Assembly (NCBI GenBank): GCA_964584495.1 | Contig: CAZPAH010000014.1 | Span: 1 to 35,590, forward strand | Direction of reading: 5' to 3' | Length of the DNA: 35,590 bases | From: CAZPAH01 sp964584495 | GTDB lineage: Bacteria > Krumholzibacteriota > Krumholzibacteriia > Krumholzibacteriales > Krumholzibacteriaceae | In this document: one piece after another, positions 8,658 to 16,843 of the stretch | Layout of the letters: every line of letters starts with the position of its first letter | Position numbering within the stretch: position 1 is the stretch's first letter | The notes under the pieces: model-generated | What the model was told of the DNA's origin: nothing | Database searches by the model: none | The model's input: only the letters and a program-made list of their open reading frames with translations | Position numbers and translations under genes: made by a program

Positions 8658-9830
8658 TTGATCAGGGAGAAAATCAAACAGGCCGCCGGCCTTATGGAGG
8701 AAGAGTCAATCGATCTCTGGCTCACATTCGTCAGGGAAAGCGAAGCCGTCAGGGACCCGGCCCTCGATCTCATTCTGGGCGCCAACTGCACTTGGCAGTC
8801 CGCTTTCCTCATTCCCAGGGAAGGGTCTCCCACGGCGATCGTGGGCAGCCTCGACGAGACGAGGATCAGGGAGACGGGCGGGTACGAGGTCGTGGGCTAC
8901 ACGAAGTCGATAAGGGAACCTCTCATCGAAAGGATCTCCGAAATCGATCCATCGATGATCGCGGTAAATTTCTCCAAGAACGATGTGATGTCGGACGGGC
9001 TGACGCACGGGATGTACCTGCTTCTTATGGACTATCTCGAGGGAACTCCCTACTCGGGACGGCTTGTGAGCTCGGAGGGCCTTATCTCCAAGCTGCGCGG
9101 CAGGAAGAGTGCCGAGGAAATCCGGAGGATAAAGAAGAATATCGATCTGACCGAGGAGATTTTCAGAAGGGTTTCTAAAAAGATGAAGCCGGGGATGACC
9201 GAGAAGGAAGTAGCGGAATTCATACTCGAACAGGTGAAACAAGAGGGCGTGGAAACGTCATGGGAACGGGACCAGTGCCCGTCCGTTTTCACGGGACCCG
9301 ATTCCGCAGGCGCGCACGCAGGGCCGACCGACAGGAAAATCGAGAAGGGGCATGTCCTGAATATTGATTTCGGCACACGCAGCGAAGGGTACTGCTCCGA
9401 CATGCAGCGTACCTGGTACTTTCTCAGGGAGGGTGAGACCGAAGCGCCGCGGGAGGTGATGGCTCCTTTCGAGACGATACGCGATTCGATCAAGCTGGCC
9501 GCGGAAGCGATTCGTCCAGGTATGGAGGGAAGGCAGGTCGATGCGCTGGTTAGAAACTATATCGTGGATCGGGGGTACGAGGAGTACCCGCACGCGCTGG
9601 GCCACCAGGTGGGGCAGAAGACGCATGATGGGGCGGGGGTCCTCTGCCCCGAGTGGGAGAGGTACGGCGATCTTCCGTATCTCAAAGTCGAGGAGGGCCA
9701 GGTGTACACGCTGGAGCCGCGCATAACAATACCGGGATACGGGGTCGCCACTATAGAGGAGATCATCGTGGTGCGCAGGGATGGGGGCGAATTCCTCTCC
9801 GATCGTCAGGAGGATATATTTCTGATTTAA
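8658..9830 (+). CDS. M24B-family Xaa-Pro aminopeptidase/dipeptidase
   Basis: A 390-residue pita-bread metallopeptidase predicted to cleave N-terminal residues next to proline, or a prolidase. The N-terminal creatinase-like domain (about 1-160) is followed by the catalytic domain. All five metal ligands are visible: Asp in NIDFGTRSEGY, Asp in CSDMQRTWY, His in HALGHQVGQ, Glu in TLEPRITIPG, and Glu in ATIEEIIVV. The start is TTG at 8658, preceded by a run of six G (8645-8650). The protein has no signal peptide and should be cytosolic. It is divergent from the murB-NRPS operon and lies 58 bases before the Wzy-like gene. A role in trimming imported or NRPS-derived peptides is possible but not shown by the sequence. 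Confidence 0.92.
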   Translation: MIREKIKQAAGLMEEESIDLWLTFVRESEAVRDPALDLILGANCTWQSAFLIPREGSPTAIVGSLDETRIRETGGYEVVGYTKSIREPLIERISEIDPSMIAVNFSKNDVMSDGLTHGMYLLLMDYLEGTPYSGRLVSSEGLISKLRGRKSAEEIRRIKKNIDLTEEIFRRVSKKMKPGMTEKEVAEFILEQVKQEGVETSWERDQCPSVFTGPDSAGAHAGPTDRKIEKGHVLNIDFGTRSEGYCSDMQRTWYFLREGETEAPREVMAPFETIRDSIKLAAEAIRPGMEGRQVDALVRNYIVDRGYEEYPHALGHQVGQKTHDGAGVLCPEWERYGDLPYLKVEEGQVYTLEPRITIPGYGVATIEEIIVVRRDGGEFLSDRQEDIFLI

Positions 9831-9888
9831 AGGATCATTCCGCGGTCGGAGGCGGCCGGGTACTCTTCTTGCTCAGCATTGATTTGTT

Positions 9889-11361
9889 ATGGAAGATTCA
9901 GAAAAACAAGAGCCGGGTCGTTCGAGAAGGCTGGCCAGCCGAATAGGTTCTCTGCCCCTTAAGAAACTCTGGCTGCCGATCGGCATCGTTGTGCTGGGTC
10001 TCGTCCTCGGAGGGCAGATCTACAATCCGTCGAAACGTGTCATAGAGGCGGCCGTCGGACTGACACTGATAGCCCTGCTATGGAATTTCTCGACCGTCGC
10101 CGCCGTCTGGCTTTTGATAGTTATATACCCTCTCCCTTTCGGGATATCGATCGGCAGCTCCAATCTCATCTTCGCTGTTCTGATATTCATAATCTATATG
10201 ATAAGGGTATCCTCGAAACACGAGAATTTCCATCTGTACAGGCTGACAGACCTTCCGATAGCACTCTTCGTTCTTGCGTATCTGCTGTCATTTTACAATA
10301 TGAAGGGAACGCCGCACCTCGTGCGATGGGGTTTGGTCCACACGGCCACCCTGTTTTCGGCGATCCTGCTCTACTACATGATTGTCAACCTGGTGGACGA
10401 TCTCAAAAAGCTGAGATTCACGGTAATCATAATGTGCGTCACCGTTTTTATCGCGGTCACCGTGACGCTTCTCGAGATCCTCTTTCCGGGAAGGCAGATC
10501 ATACCCAGCCTCGTCTACTCGGTTCACGAAGCGGAGCTGGTGATGAAAGATATCCGGGTCAAGGGCCCTTTCCACGACTACGAGCTTCTAGCGCAGTTCA
10601 GCGCGATCAATATACCTATAATCCTGTTCATGGCGGTCCGGTCGAAGAGGCTACTCTCGAAAGTGATCTTCACGATCCTCGTGCTCATGGTGCTTTTCAT
10701 GCTCTTCTCAACGATTACCCGGGGAGCCTTTATAAGTCTCATGGTCGGTCTCATCTATCTGGCCTTTATATGCAGGAAGGATCTCAACATCGTCAAGATC
10801 ACGATACTCGTGGCGGTGCTGATCTTCGTGATGGTGTCGATAGACACTTTCATGACAAAGTACACGGTCTCGGGATCGCTGTTCCACAGGCTGGTGGGAA
10901 CGACATTCGAGAGGGGCTTCATCCCGGACACGAGGGTGGATTCGTGGACCGGCGCGGTCGACAGGTGGTTGAGGCATCCGATAATAGGTAACGGGCCCGG
11001 CTGGGATTTTACACATGGAATAGAAGCCGGGCTTTGGCCCCATAACGGGTATCTTTTCATTCTCAACATAACAGGCATATTCGGTCTTATCGCTTTCCTG
11101 TTTCTTCTCTACCGGCTGGTAAGGGTCTCGATAAAGCAGGTGGGCGTCTCTCTCACCGACGCCTCTTTCGCGCGGTCGCTGATGAAGGTGCTGCACGTCT
11201 GTCTGGTGATCTTCATCGTCGATACGGCCAAGATCGACTTTTTGAGAAACAACATATACCTCTATTTCGTCTGGATATTTTTCGGAATGATCGGCGCGAC
11301 GGCCAAACAGATAGCCAGGGAAGAAGAGGCCGCCGCGGCGGAAAAATCAGTAATCGTTTGA
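9889..11361 (+). CDS. O-antigen ligase/polymerase-like membrane protein (Wzy_C type)
   Basis: A 490-residue protein with about 11-12 membrane helices and one large periplasmic loop, the pattern of the Wzy/WaaL family. The loop contains TRVDSWTGAVDRWLRHPIIG, then NGPGW and a PHNGYLFILNITGIFG segment; R...HPxxG..G followed by HNxYL is the family signature. Such proteins polymerise lipid-linked glycan units or transfer them to a lipid A core or other acceptor in the periplasm. Sequence alone does not separate ligase from polymerase. ATG at 9889 has no clear ribosome-binding site; the charged N-terminus before the first helix (about residue 25) is plausible. Together with the GT2 and flippase at 660-2829 it suggests a surface-glycan pathway interrupted by the NRPS operon. 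Confidence 0.86.
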   Translation: MEDSEKQEPGRSRRLASRIGSLPLKKLWLPIGIVVLGLVLGGQIYNPSKRVIEAAVGLTLIALLWNFSTVAAVWLLIVIYPLPFGISIGSSNLIFAVLIFIIYMIRVSSKHENFHLYRLTDLPIALFVLAYLLSFYNMKGTPHLVRWGLVHTATLFSAILLYYMIVNLVDDLKKLRFTVIIMCVTVFIAVTVTLLEILFPGRQIIPSLVYSVHEAELVMKDIRVKGPFHDYELLAQFSAINIPIILFMAVRSKRLLSKVIFTILVLMVLFMLFSTITRGAFISLMVGLIYLAFICRKDLNIVKITILVAVLIFVMVSIDTFMTKYTVSGSLFHRLVGTTFERGFIPDTRVDSWTGAVDRWLRHPIIGNGPGWDFTHGIEAGLWPHNGYLFILNITGIFGLIAFLFLLYRLVRVSIKQVGVSLTDASFARSLMKVLHVCLVIFIVDTAKIDFLRNNIYLYFVWIFFGMIGATAKQIAREEEAAAAEKSVIV

Positions 11362-11387
11362 CATAGGTGCATTCCTTCGTGTAAAAC
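11358..11387 (+). promoter_or_regulatory. Probable sigma-70 promoter for the OPT transporter
   Basis: TTGACA at 11358-11363 is followed by TGTAAA (16-base spacer) or TAAAAC (18-base spacer). It begins inside the end of the preceding gene and lies about 60 bases before the OPT start, so the transporter probably has its own transcript. Confidence 0.45.
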
Positions 11388-11444
11388 TTCCTGAAAACAA
11401 ACAGATTCGCCGCGTATCGGCGGTAATTTATCCGAGGAGGGAAA

Positions 11445-13421
11445 ATGGAGCGGGAAAATGGCAAAGGCCGGCTTCCGGCGAACGCGTACAAGGTGCTGGA
11501 ACCGGGGGAAGAGTACGCCCCCTACGTGCCCGCGGGAAACGCGATACCCGAGGCCACGGTCCGCTCGGTGGTCACCGGGCTCCTGATGGCCGTTCTCTTC
11601 ACGGCCGCCGCGGCCTATCTCGGCCTCAAGATAGGACAGGTCTTCGAGGCCGCGATTCCGATCGCGATACTGGCGGTCGGGCTTGCGGGGATCTTCGCCA
11701 GGAGGAGCACGATCCTCGAGAACGTGATTATCCAGTCGATAGGGGCCGCATCCGGTGTCGTGGTGGCGGGGATGATATTCACCCTCCCCGCGATATTCAT
11801 CCTCGATCTGGAATTGAAATTCTACCAGACTTTTCTCGCGGCGCTTCTCGGCGGATTCCTAGGCATACTCTTCATTATCCCGTTGCGGAGATACTTCGTC
11901 AAGGAGCAGCATGGATACCTTCCTTTCCCCGAGGGGACGGCTATAGCAGAGGTTCTCGTAACCGGTGAGAAAGGCGGCGACCAGGCCAAGGTGCTAGTGA
12001 AGGCCGCGATCATCGGGGGGATATACGATTTCGCCATAGCGACGTTCGGACTGTGGCGGGAGGTGATCTCGACCCGCGTGGTACCCGCCCTGGCCGTCGT
12101 GGCCGACAAGGCGAAGCTGGTTGTTAAGGTCAACGCCGGGGCGGCGGTTATGGGCCTTGGATATATCATCGGTCTCAGGTATTCGACTATTATCTTCGCC
12201 GGCAGCCTGATCTCGTGGCTCGTTTTTATACCGGCCGTCTGGTTCTTCGGCCAGCATCTCGGCGTCACCGTCGGCGGCGCCGATATATTGATATCGGATA
12301 TGACGGCGGAACAGATATTCACCAACTACGTCCGGCATATCGGTATAGGCGGGATTGCCGTCGCCGGGATAATAGGTATCCTCAAATCTTCCAAAATCAT
12401 CGTTTCGTCGTTCTCCCTCGGGTTCAAGGAGATGTTCGCCGGCAAGGGGACGGTAGCGTCGGACCAGGTACGTACCGACAGGGATATAAAGATGTCGGCG
12501 GTCCTGAGCGCGCTCTTGATATCGCTTCTGGCTGTTTTCCTCTTCTTCGGCTTCGGTGTCGTCGATTCATGGCGGTTCGCCCTGATAGCGCTCGCCGTGG
12601 TCGCCGTCATCAGTTTTCTCTTTACTACCGTGGCGGCGAAGGCGATTGCCATCGTGGGGATGAATCCTGTCTCGGGAATGACCCTCATGACGCTTATCCT
12701 ATCGAGCGTCATTCTGGTGAAGGCTGGCCTGTCGGGACCTGCCGGCATGGTCTCAGCCCTCATTATCGGCGGGGTTGTCTGCACAGCGCTTTCGACGGCG
12801 GGAGCGTTCATATCCGATCTCAAGGTCGGTTACTGGCTAGGATCGACTCCCGGCAAGCAGGAGACCTACAAGTTCCTCGGCATACTGGTGTCTGCAGCCA
12901 GCATCACCGGTGTGATAATGCTTCTTAACAAGGTGTATGGTTTCACGGGCGAGGGAGCGATGGCGGCGCCGCAGGCGAACGCCATGGCGGCCGTCATCAA
13001 AGCGCTGATGTCGGAGTCGGAGGTTCCCTGGGGGTTGTATATCGCCGGTGGATTCATGGCGATCATACTCGAGATGCTCAAGATATCGCCGCTGGCCTTC
13101 GCCCTGGGGATGTACCTACCGATACAGTTGAACTCGCCTCTCTTCATCGGCGGTCTCGTCTCGTATCTTGTTTCCAGAAGCGGAAAGACGGAAGAGGTCA
13201 ACACGAGGAGAAAAGAGCGGGGGACGCTGATAGCGTCGGGATTCATAGCCGGGGGCGCCCTGATGGGCGTCGTGAGCGCATTGATAGCCCTGCCCGGCTG
13301 GGATGAATATCTCCACACCGGTATCGGCGAGACGGCGTTCGGCGAGGTCCTGAGCATCATCCTGTTCGCCGGTCTGTGCGGTTACCTCTATTACGATTCC
13401 AAGAGGGGGGCCGTGGAATAG
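11445..13421 (+). CDS. OPT-family oligopeptide transporter
   Basis: A 658-residue protein with roughly 15-16 membrane segments, resembling the bacterial branch of the OPT (oligopeptide transporter) family. The first helix region AYLGLKIGQVFEAAIPIAIL and the nearby YLPFPEGTAIAEVL stretch are typical of this branch. Bacterial OPT proteins are proton-coupled importers of peptides or metal chelates at the inner membrane; the substrate here is not readable. The ATG at 11445 has a strong GAGGAGG site four bases upstream. It is flanked by its own probable promoter at 11358 and a 200-base spacer downstream, so it is likely monocistronic. Nearby aminopeptidases (M24, M29) make peptide import a reasonable guess. 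Import of an NRPS product is also conceivable. Confidence 0.92.
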   Translation: MERENGKGRLPANAYKVLEPGEEYAPYVPAGNAIPEATVRSVVTGLLMAVLFTAAAAYLGLKIGQVFEAAIPIAILAVGLAGIFARRSTILENVIIQSIGAASGVVVAGMIFTLPAIFILDLELKFYQTFLAALLGGFLGILFIIPLRRYFVKEQHGYLPFPEGTAIAEVLVTGEKGGDQAKVLVKAAIIGGIYDFAIATFGLWREVISTRVVPALAVVADKAKLVVKVNAGAAVMGLGYIIGLRYSTIIFAGSLISWLVFIPAVWFFGQHLGVTVGGADILISDMTAEQIFTNYVRHIGIGGIAVAGIIGILKSSKIIVSSFSLGFKEMFAGKGTVASDQVRTDRDIKMSAVLSALLISLLAVFLFFGFGVVDSWRFALIALAVVAVISFLFTTVAAKAIAIVGMNPVSGMTLMTLILSSVILVKAGLSGPAGMVSALIIGGVVCTALSTAGAFISDLKVGYWLGSTPGKQETYKFLGILVSAASITGVIMLLNKVYGFTGEGAMAAPQANAMAAVIKALMSESEVPWGLYIAGGFMAIILEMLKISPLAFALGMYLPIQLNSPLFIGGLVSYLVSRSGKTEEVNTRRKERGTLIASGFIAGGALMGVVSALIALPGWDEYLHTGIGETAFGEVLSIILFAGLCGYLYYDSKRGAVE

Positions 13422-13552
13422 GAGATATCGCGGGCCGTGAAGGCGTGATCCATATGAATCCGAAACGATGAATGAGCCGCCCCTTGCCGATCGCCGGTGC
13501 TGGGCAGGCCGCCGCCTCGGCCGTCACCGGTCGAGCGACGGCGTAATCCGGC

Positions 13553-13581
13553 TTGACTCGCCTCTTGAACTGGTATAGATT
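13553..13581 (+). promoter_or_regulatory. Probable sigma-70 promoter for the surface-protein block
   Basis: TTGACT at 13553-13558 and TAGATT at 13576-13581 are separated by 17 bases, in the spacer after the OPT gene. The expected transcript would start near 13588, about 37 bases before the TTG start at 13625. The remainder of 13422-13552 shows short GC-rich inverted repeats but no T-run terminator and no gene. Confidence 0.5.
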
Positions 13582-13624
13582 CAACGGATGCGAAGTCAGA
13601 GGACCATGGAAAGGTGAACGTATC

Positions 13625-14827
13625 TTGCGGATAAAAGCAGTTTGCATATTGACCGCTCTTCTTGCGGCGGGGCTCTCCTGCTGCAGCTCGGATCCCGAGG
13701 GACCGGTGACGGCCGTATTCATCGAGGAGGGATCCTACTCTCCGAAAGCGGGGGAGACGGTCAGGTATATCGACACGCTTCGCTCGGTTTTGGTCGTACG
13801 CGTCCCGACCGGGATAGGAAAGGCCAGCCTTCTGAAGCTCGGAGAGGTGCAGGGTCTGCGGTTCGAATCCATACTCATGCAGTTCGATTTCGATTCGCTT
13901 GCCGATTACGATGGAAAGACCGTTGATTCGGTTCTTCTGGATCTTCCCGTGAGGCTGGTCCAGGATACCTTGTTTCATCTGAAGGTGACCTTCAACGAGC
14001 TCCTCGAGGGTTTTGACGAGGATGATACGTTGACTGTGGCACCGCCCTTTTCCCCTATCCCGATCGAAGGACCGGCCGGCCAAACGGTCCGGGATATCAA
14101 TATCGAAAGAACTGTTTTCCCGCTTGATAACTCGATCGTTCAGGATTGGCTGGACGGAACAACCTCGCCGTGGCAGCACGGGATCATAATCAGATGGGCC
14201 GGCGAACCGGATACGCTGGGATTGATAGAGCTCAATTCACATAATTTCGGTTCGGACCCTATCAAGCTCCGAGTTCAATTCTCCGACGACAGCGAGGCGA
14301 TCTTCCCGGTAGCGGAGGATTACAATATTGTCTCTTTCACGGGGGGCGGATTGTCCTGCGTCGGTGGAGTGGCGACAAGGCTCTATTTCAGATTCGACCT
14401 GCCGGGACTCGATAAGAACGCGATGGTGCATTATTCGGCTCTTGTTCTTCATTCCATCGGAGCCGATGGTCTCGGCGCCACTCCGGCGGAAGCGAATACG
14501 ACGATTCTGGGGCTGCCGACCGATTTCATATATTACCTGTACACTCCGAATTCGCCCGATACGCTGCTGGAAGGATTCTACGAGGGAACGGGAGTGGCTA
14601 GGGATCAGTTCATTCCGACCGCGGACACTAAGTTGAGGATCCCGCTACGCGGGTACACACGGGACGTGCTAGCCGGCTTGAGGGAGAATACCGGCCTCGT
14701 GTTCCAGTCCGACCAGGAGACGGTAAGATTTCAGAGGGCGACGTTCTATGGTATGTCGGCGGGCGATTCACTAAGACCGTATATCGAGGTGATATACTCT
14801 CTGCCGGCCGATTTTTCGGGAGAATGA
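13625..14827 (+). CDS. Predicted surface lipoprotein with two jelly-roll (DNRLRE-like) regions
   Basis: Function not recognised with certainty. The N-terminus, a short basic start, a hydrophobic stretch (AVCILTALLAAGLS) and two Cys residues, looks like a lipoprotein signal, although the lipobox is imperfect (GLSC or LSCC). The mature protein, near 380 residues, has two similar halves. Each has a RF/QFDFDSL-type strand followed by VDSVLLDLPV or VHYSALVLHS and ends in a W/Y..DV strand, resembling DNRLRE-type jelly-roll domains of secreted proteins. The start is TTG at 13625, with AAGGTG at 13611-13616 eight bases upstream; an in-frame start at 13553 would coincide with the promoter. The barrel gene starts two bases after its stop, so the two are probably translated together and may form an envelope complex. 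Confidence 0.7.
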   Translation: MRIKAVCILTALLAAGLSCCSSDPEGPVTAVFIEEGSYSPKAGETVRYIDTLRSVLVVRVPTGIGKASLLKLGEVQGLRFESILMQFDFDSLADYDGKTVDSVLLDLPVRLVQDTLFHLKVTFNELLEGFDEDDTLTVAPPFSPIPIEGPAGQTVRDINIERTVFPLDNSIVQDWLDGTTSPWQHGIIIRWAGEPDTLGLIELNSHNFGSDPIKLRVQFSDDSEAIFPVAEDYNIVSFTGGGLSCVGGVATRLYFRFDLPGLDKNAMVHYSALVLHSIGADGLGATPAEANTTILGLPTDFIYYLYTPNSPDTLLEGFYEGTGVARDQFIPTADTKLRIPLRGYTRDVLAGLRENTGLVFQSDQETVRFQRATFYGMSAGDSLRPYIEVIYSLPADFSGE

Positions 14828-14828
14828 T

Positions 14829-16040
14829 TTGCTCAAGAGTATTTTAAAAGTGTTCCTGATCGTTCTTGCGGCGGCGGCCGTCGCCGAAGAATCGTCGGCG
14901 CAATCGATATTCGGTATCAACTTCATCGGCGAGCACCAGTTCAGGGGCAGCTCGAGGTACAAGGCCCTCGGCAACTCGGCCCTGGCCGTGCCCGACACGA
15001 ACAATACGATTACGATGAATACGGCATCACTGGCGGATCTCACGTCGGTTACATTTTCTCTTTACGAGCTCGAGGGGATGAGCAGCATCAACTACGGCGA
15101 CTACCAGGCGAACCAGAACCGGTTCCAGCTCCCCTCGGCGATGCTCGCCCTGCCGGTGGCGAAAAACCTGGTTCTGGGTGTCGGCTACTGGACCCGTTAC
15201 TGCGGCAGGGCCGATTTCTCCTTAAGAAAATACATCGAGGGCTCGCCCACGCCCTGGGATGTATATAAACTCAACAGCTCTCTCTTTTCCACTCCGTTCT
15301 CGATATCCTGGAAGCCCCTCGAATGGATCGCCGTAGCGACCGAGCTCCAGCTGGAGAGGGGATCGATAAAGGACGAGGTCTCTGTCGTATTCCACGATAG
15401 CGACTACATCGAAGCGATATCGACCAGGAACAGAAGTTTCTCGGGCACATCATGGGCCGCTTCGGCTCTTGTCAGGATTCACCCGCGCCTCTTCGCCGGA
15501 GTGAGTTTCAATGACGGGGTGAATTACTCGGTCGACGAGAAGATCGATTACAATATGGGCGAACCCGACTCGTCGGCCTCCTGGGATTTCACCCTTCCTG
15601 CGGCCTACGGTGTCGGTCTGGCGGTCGGCGTTACAGAAAGATGGTGGTTGACCTCCGCATGGTGGTCGAGGAGCGCCCCCGAACCGACCGGATTCCCCCA
15701 GCTCAAGGGATCGATAGGCGATGAGCATCTCCTGGCGTTCGGCCTGGAAAGAAGGGCGGCCCACGGAGGCAGAGCCTTTTCAAGGATACCGATCCGTTTG
15801 GGATTCTACGAGAACAGGTGGCACTTGGAATTCCCCGAGGGCAAACCGGTTGTGTCGAGGTTTTTCACGATGGGCTCGGGATTTCCGCTTCCAGGCGGTC
15901 CGGGAAGCCTTGATTTCTCGATTGAGATCGGTAAGATCGGTTCGGCCAATGAGAACGGAATCGACGAAACGGTGCTCCGCTTCGGCCTGAGCCTCAGTGT
16001 CTCGGAGAAATGGTCGAGGAGAAAGACCGAGACGCACTGA
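14829..16040 (+). CDS. Outer-membrane beta-barrel protein, FadL/OmpP1/PorV-like
   Basis: A 403-residue protein with a signal peptide (hydrophobic about 5-20, cleavage after SSAQ). Most of the rest has alternating hydrophobic and polar residues with many aromatic belts, as in beta-barrels. The region after the signal (YKALGNSALAVPDTNNTITMNTASLADL) matches the family pattern of a conserved Gly, then a D..... .NPA-like turn. Such barrels import hydrophobic compounds (FadL) or act as shuttles for secreted proteins (PorV); the sequence does not say which. The start is TTG at 14829, two bases after the lipoprotein stop, with GGGAGA at 14818. The TPR gene follows 20 bases downstream, so the four genes 13625-18004 may be one surface module. 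Confidence 0.78.
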   Translation: MLKSILKVFLIVLAAAAVAEESSAQSIFGINFIGEHQFRGSSRYKALGNSALAVPDTNNTITMNTASLADLTSVTFSLYELEGMSSINYGDYQANQNRFQLPSAMLALPVAKNLVLGVGYWTRYCGRADFSLRKYIEGSPTPWDVYKLNSSLFSTPFSISWKPLEWIAVATELQLERGSIKDEVSVVFHDSDYIEAISTRNRSFSGTSWAASALVRIHPRLFAGVSFNDGVNYSVDEKIDYNMGEPDSSASWDFTLPAAYGVGLAVGVTERWWLTSAWWSRSAPEPTGFPQLKGSIGDEHLLAFGLERRAAHGGRAFSRIPIRLGFYENRWHLEFPEGKPVVSRFFTMGSGFPLPGGPGSLDFSIEIGKIGSANENGIDETVLRFGLSLSVSEKWSRRKTETH

Positions 16041-16060
16041 ATGGGCGGGAGCGTATAGGG

Positions 16061-16735
16061 ATGAGAAACACATTTCTCTTGCTCGTCTCCTTCATTTTCA
16101 TCGCTGCGATAGGATCGCCGGGGTCGTTGTCCGCCCAGGATGTAGCGATACCCCTGGCCGAGCAGCTCGACGGACTAGATCCGGAGCCGCGGATCGCCTA
16201 CTTGAAACACCTTTTGGCGACGGGGGACAGGAGGGCGGAAGTTTACTTCCAGCTCGGCGTGGCCTTTCATGAGGGCTCGCAGCCGGATTCCGCGATAACC
16301 TACTACGAAAAAGCTATCAAAGCCGATCCCAGGTCGTACAAGGCTTTCGTCAACCTCGGCATTCTTTACGATGAGAAGGGCGAGATCGTCACGGCCATGG
16401 AGGACTTCAGTAAGGCGGTCAGTATAAAGCCCAGGGACGTGCTGGCCAATTCACATATGGCTTTTCTGCTTTTCCGCAAGAATGCCTATGACAAGGCGTG
16501 GGAGCATCTCGCCATAGCGCTGGAGGAAGAACCGGATCATCCCCAGCCTCACTTCTACCTCGCGATCTTCTTCTGGGAGAGCAGGATTTTCCGCGAGGCG
16601 ATGGTGGAGTGGGAAAAGGTGGTGGCTCTTTCCCCCGACAGCTATCTTGCCGCTAAGGCCCGGGAGAATATAATGATGTTGCAAAACGTGCTCAACGAAC
16701 CTCCGTCTACGCCCCGACCGGTCTCCGGAGAGTGA
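16061..16735 (+). CDS. Exported TPR-repeat protein
   Basis: About 224 residues. A signal peptide (MRNTFLLLVSFIFIAAIG, probable cleavage after LSAQ) sends it to the periplasm. Four consecutive tetratricopeptide repeats follow, roughly residues 55-190, with typical Trp/Leu/Gly/Tyr/Ala/Pro spacing (for example YFQLGVAFHEGSQPDSAITYY and AFVNLGILYDEKGEIVTAMEDF). TPR domains bind protein partners; no enzyme motif is visible. I chose ATG at 16061 over upstream GTG/ATG codons that overlap the barrel gene because only this start gives a signal peptide. It follows the barrel gene by 20 bases. The partner is unknown, though the barrel or the second TPR protein is a likely candidate. Confidence 0.85.
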   Translation: MRNTFLLLVSFIFIAAIGSPGSLSAQDVAIPLAEQLDGLDPEPRIAYLKHLLATGDRRAEVYFQLGVAFHEGSQPDSAITYYEKAIKADPRSYKAFVNLGILYDEKGEIVTAMEDFSKAVSIKPRDVLANSHMAFLLFRKNAYDKAWEHLAIALEEEPDHPQPHFYLAIFFWESRIFREAMVEWEKVVALSPDSYLAAKARENIMMLQNVLNEPPSTPRPVSGE

Positions 16736-16749
16736 TTGACAAGTTCAGC

Positions 16750-16778
16750 TTGACAGTGCAATTCGTGTATTCTAATTT
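16750..16778 (+). promoter_or_regulatory. Sigma-70 promoter for the TPR lipoprotein
   Basis: TTGACA at 16750-16755 and TAATTT at 16773-16778 are separated by 17 bases. The predicted transcript start near 16785 leaves a leader of about 60 bases before the TTG at 16844. This suggests the second TPR gene can be expressed apart from the upstream block. Confidence 0.6.
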
Positions 16779-16843
16779 ATATCCGGGTAAGGTATTTCAT
16801 CGATGGTCCGTTTTAATTATTGAACAGAGAGAAAGGATGCGAA

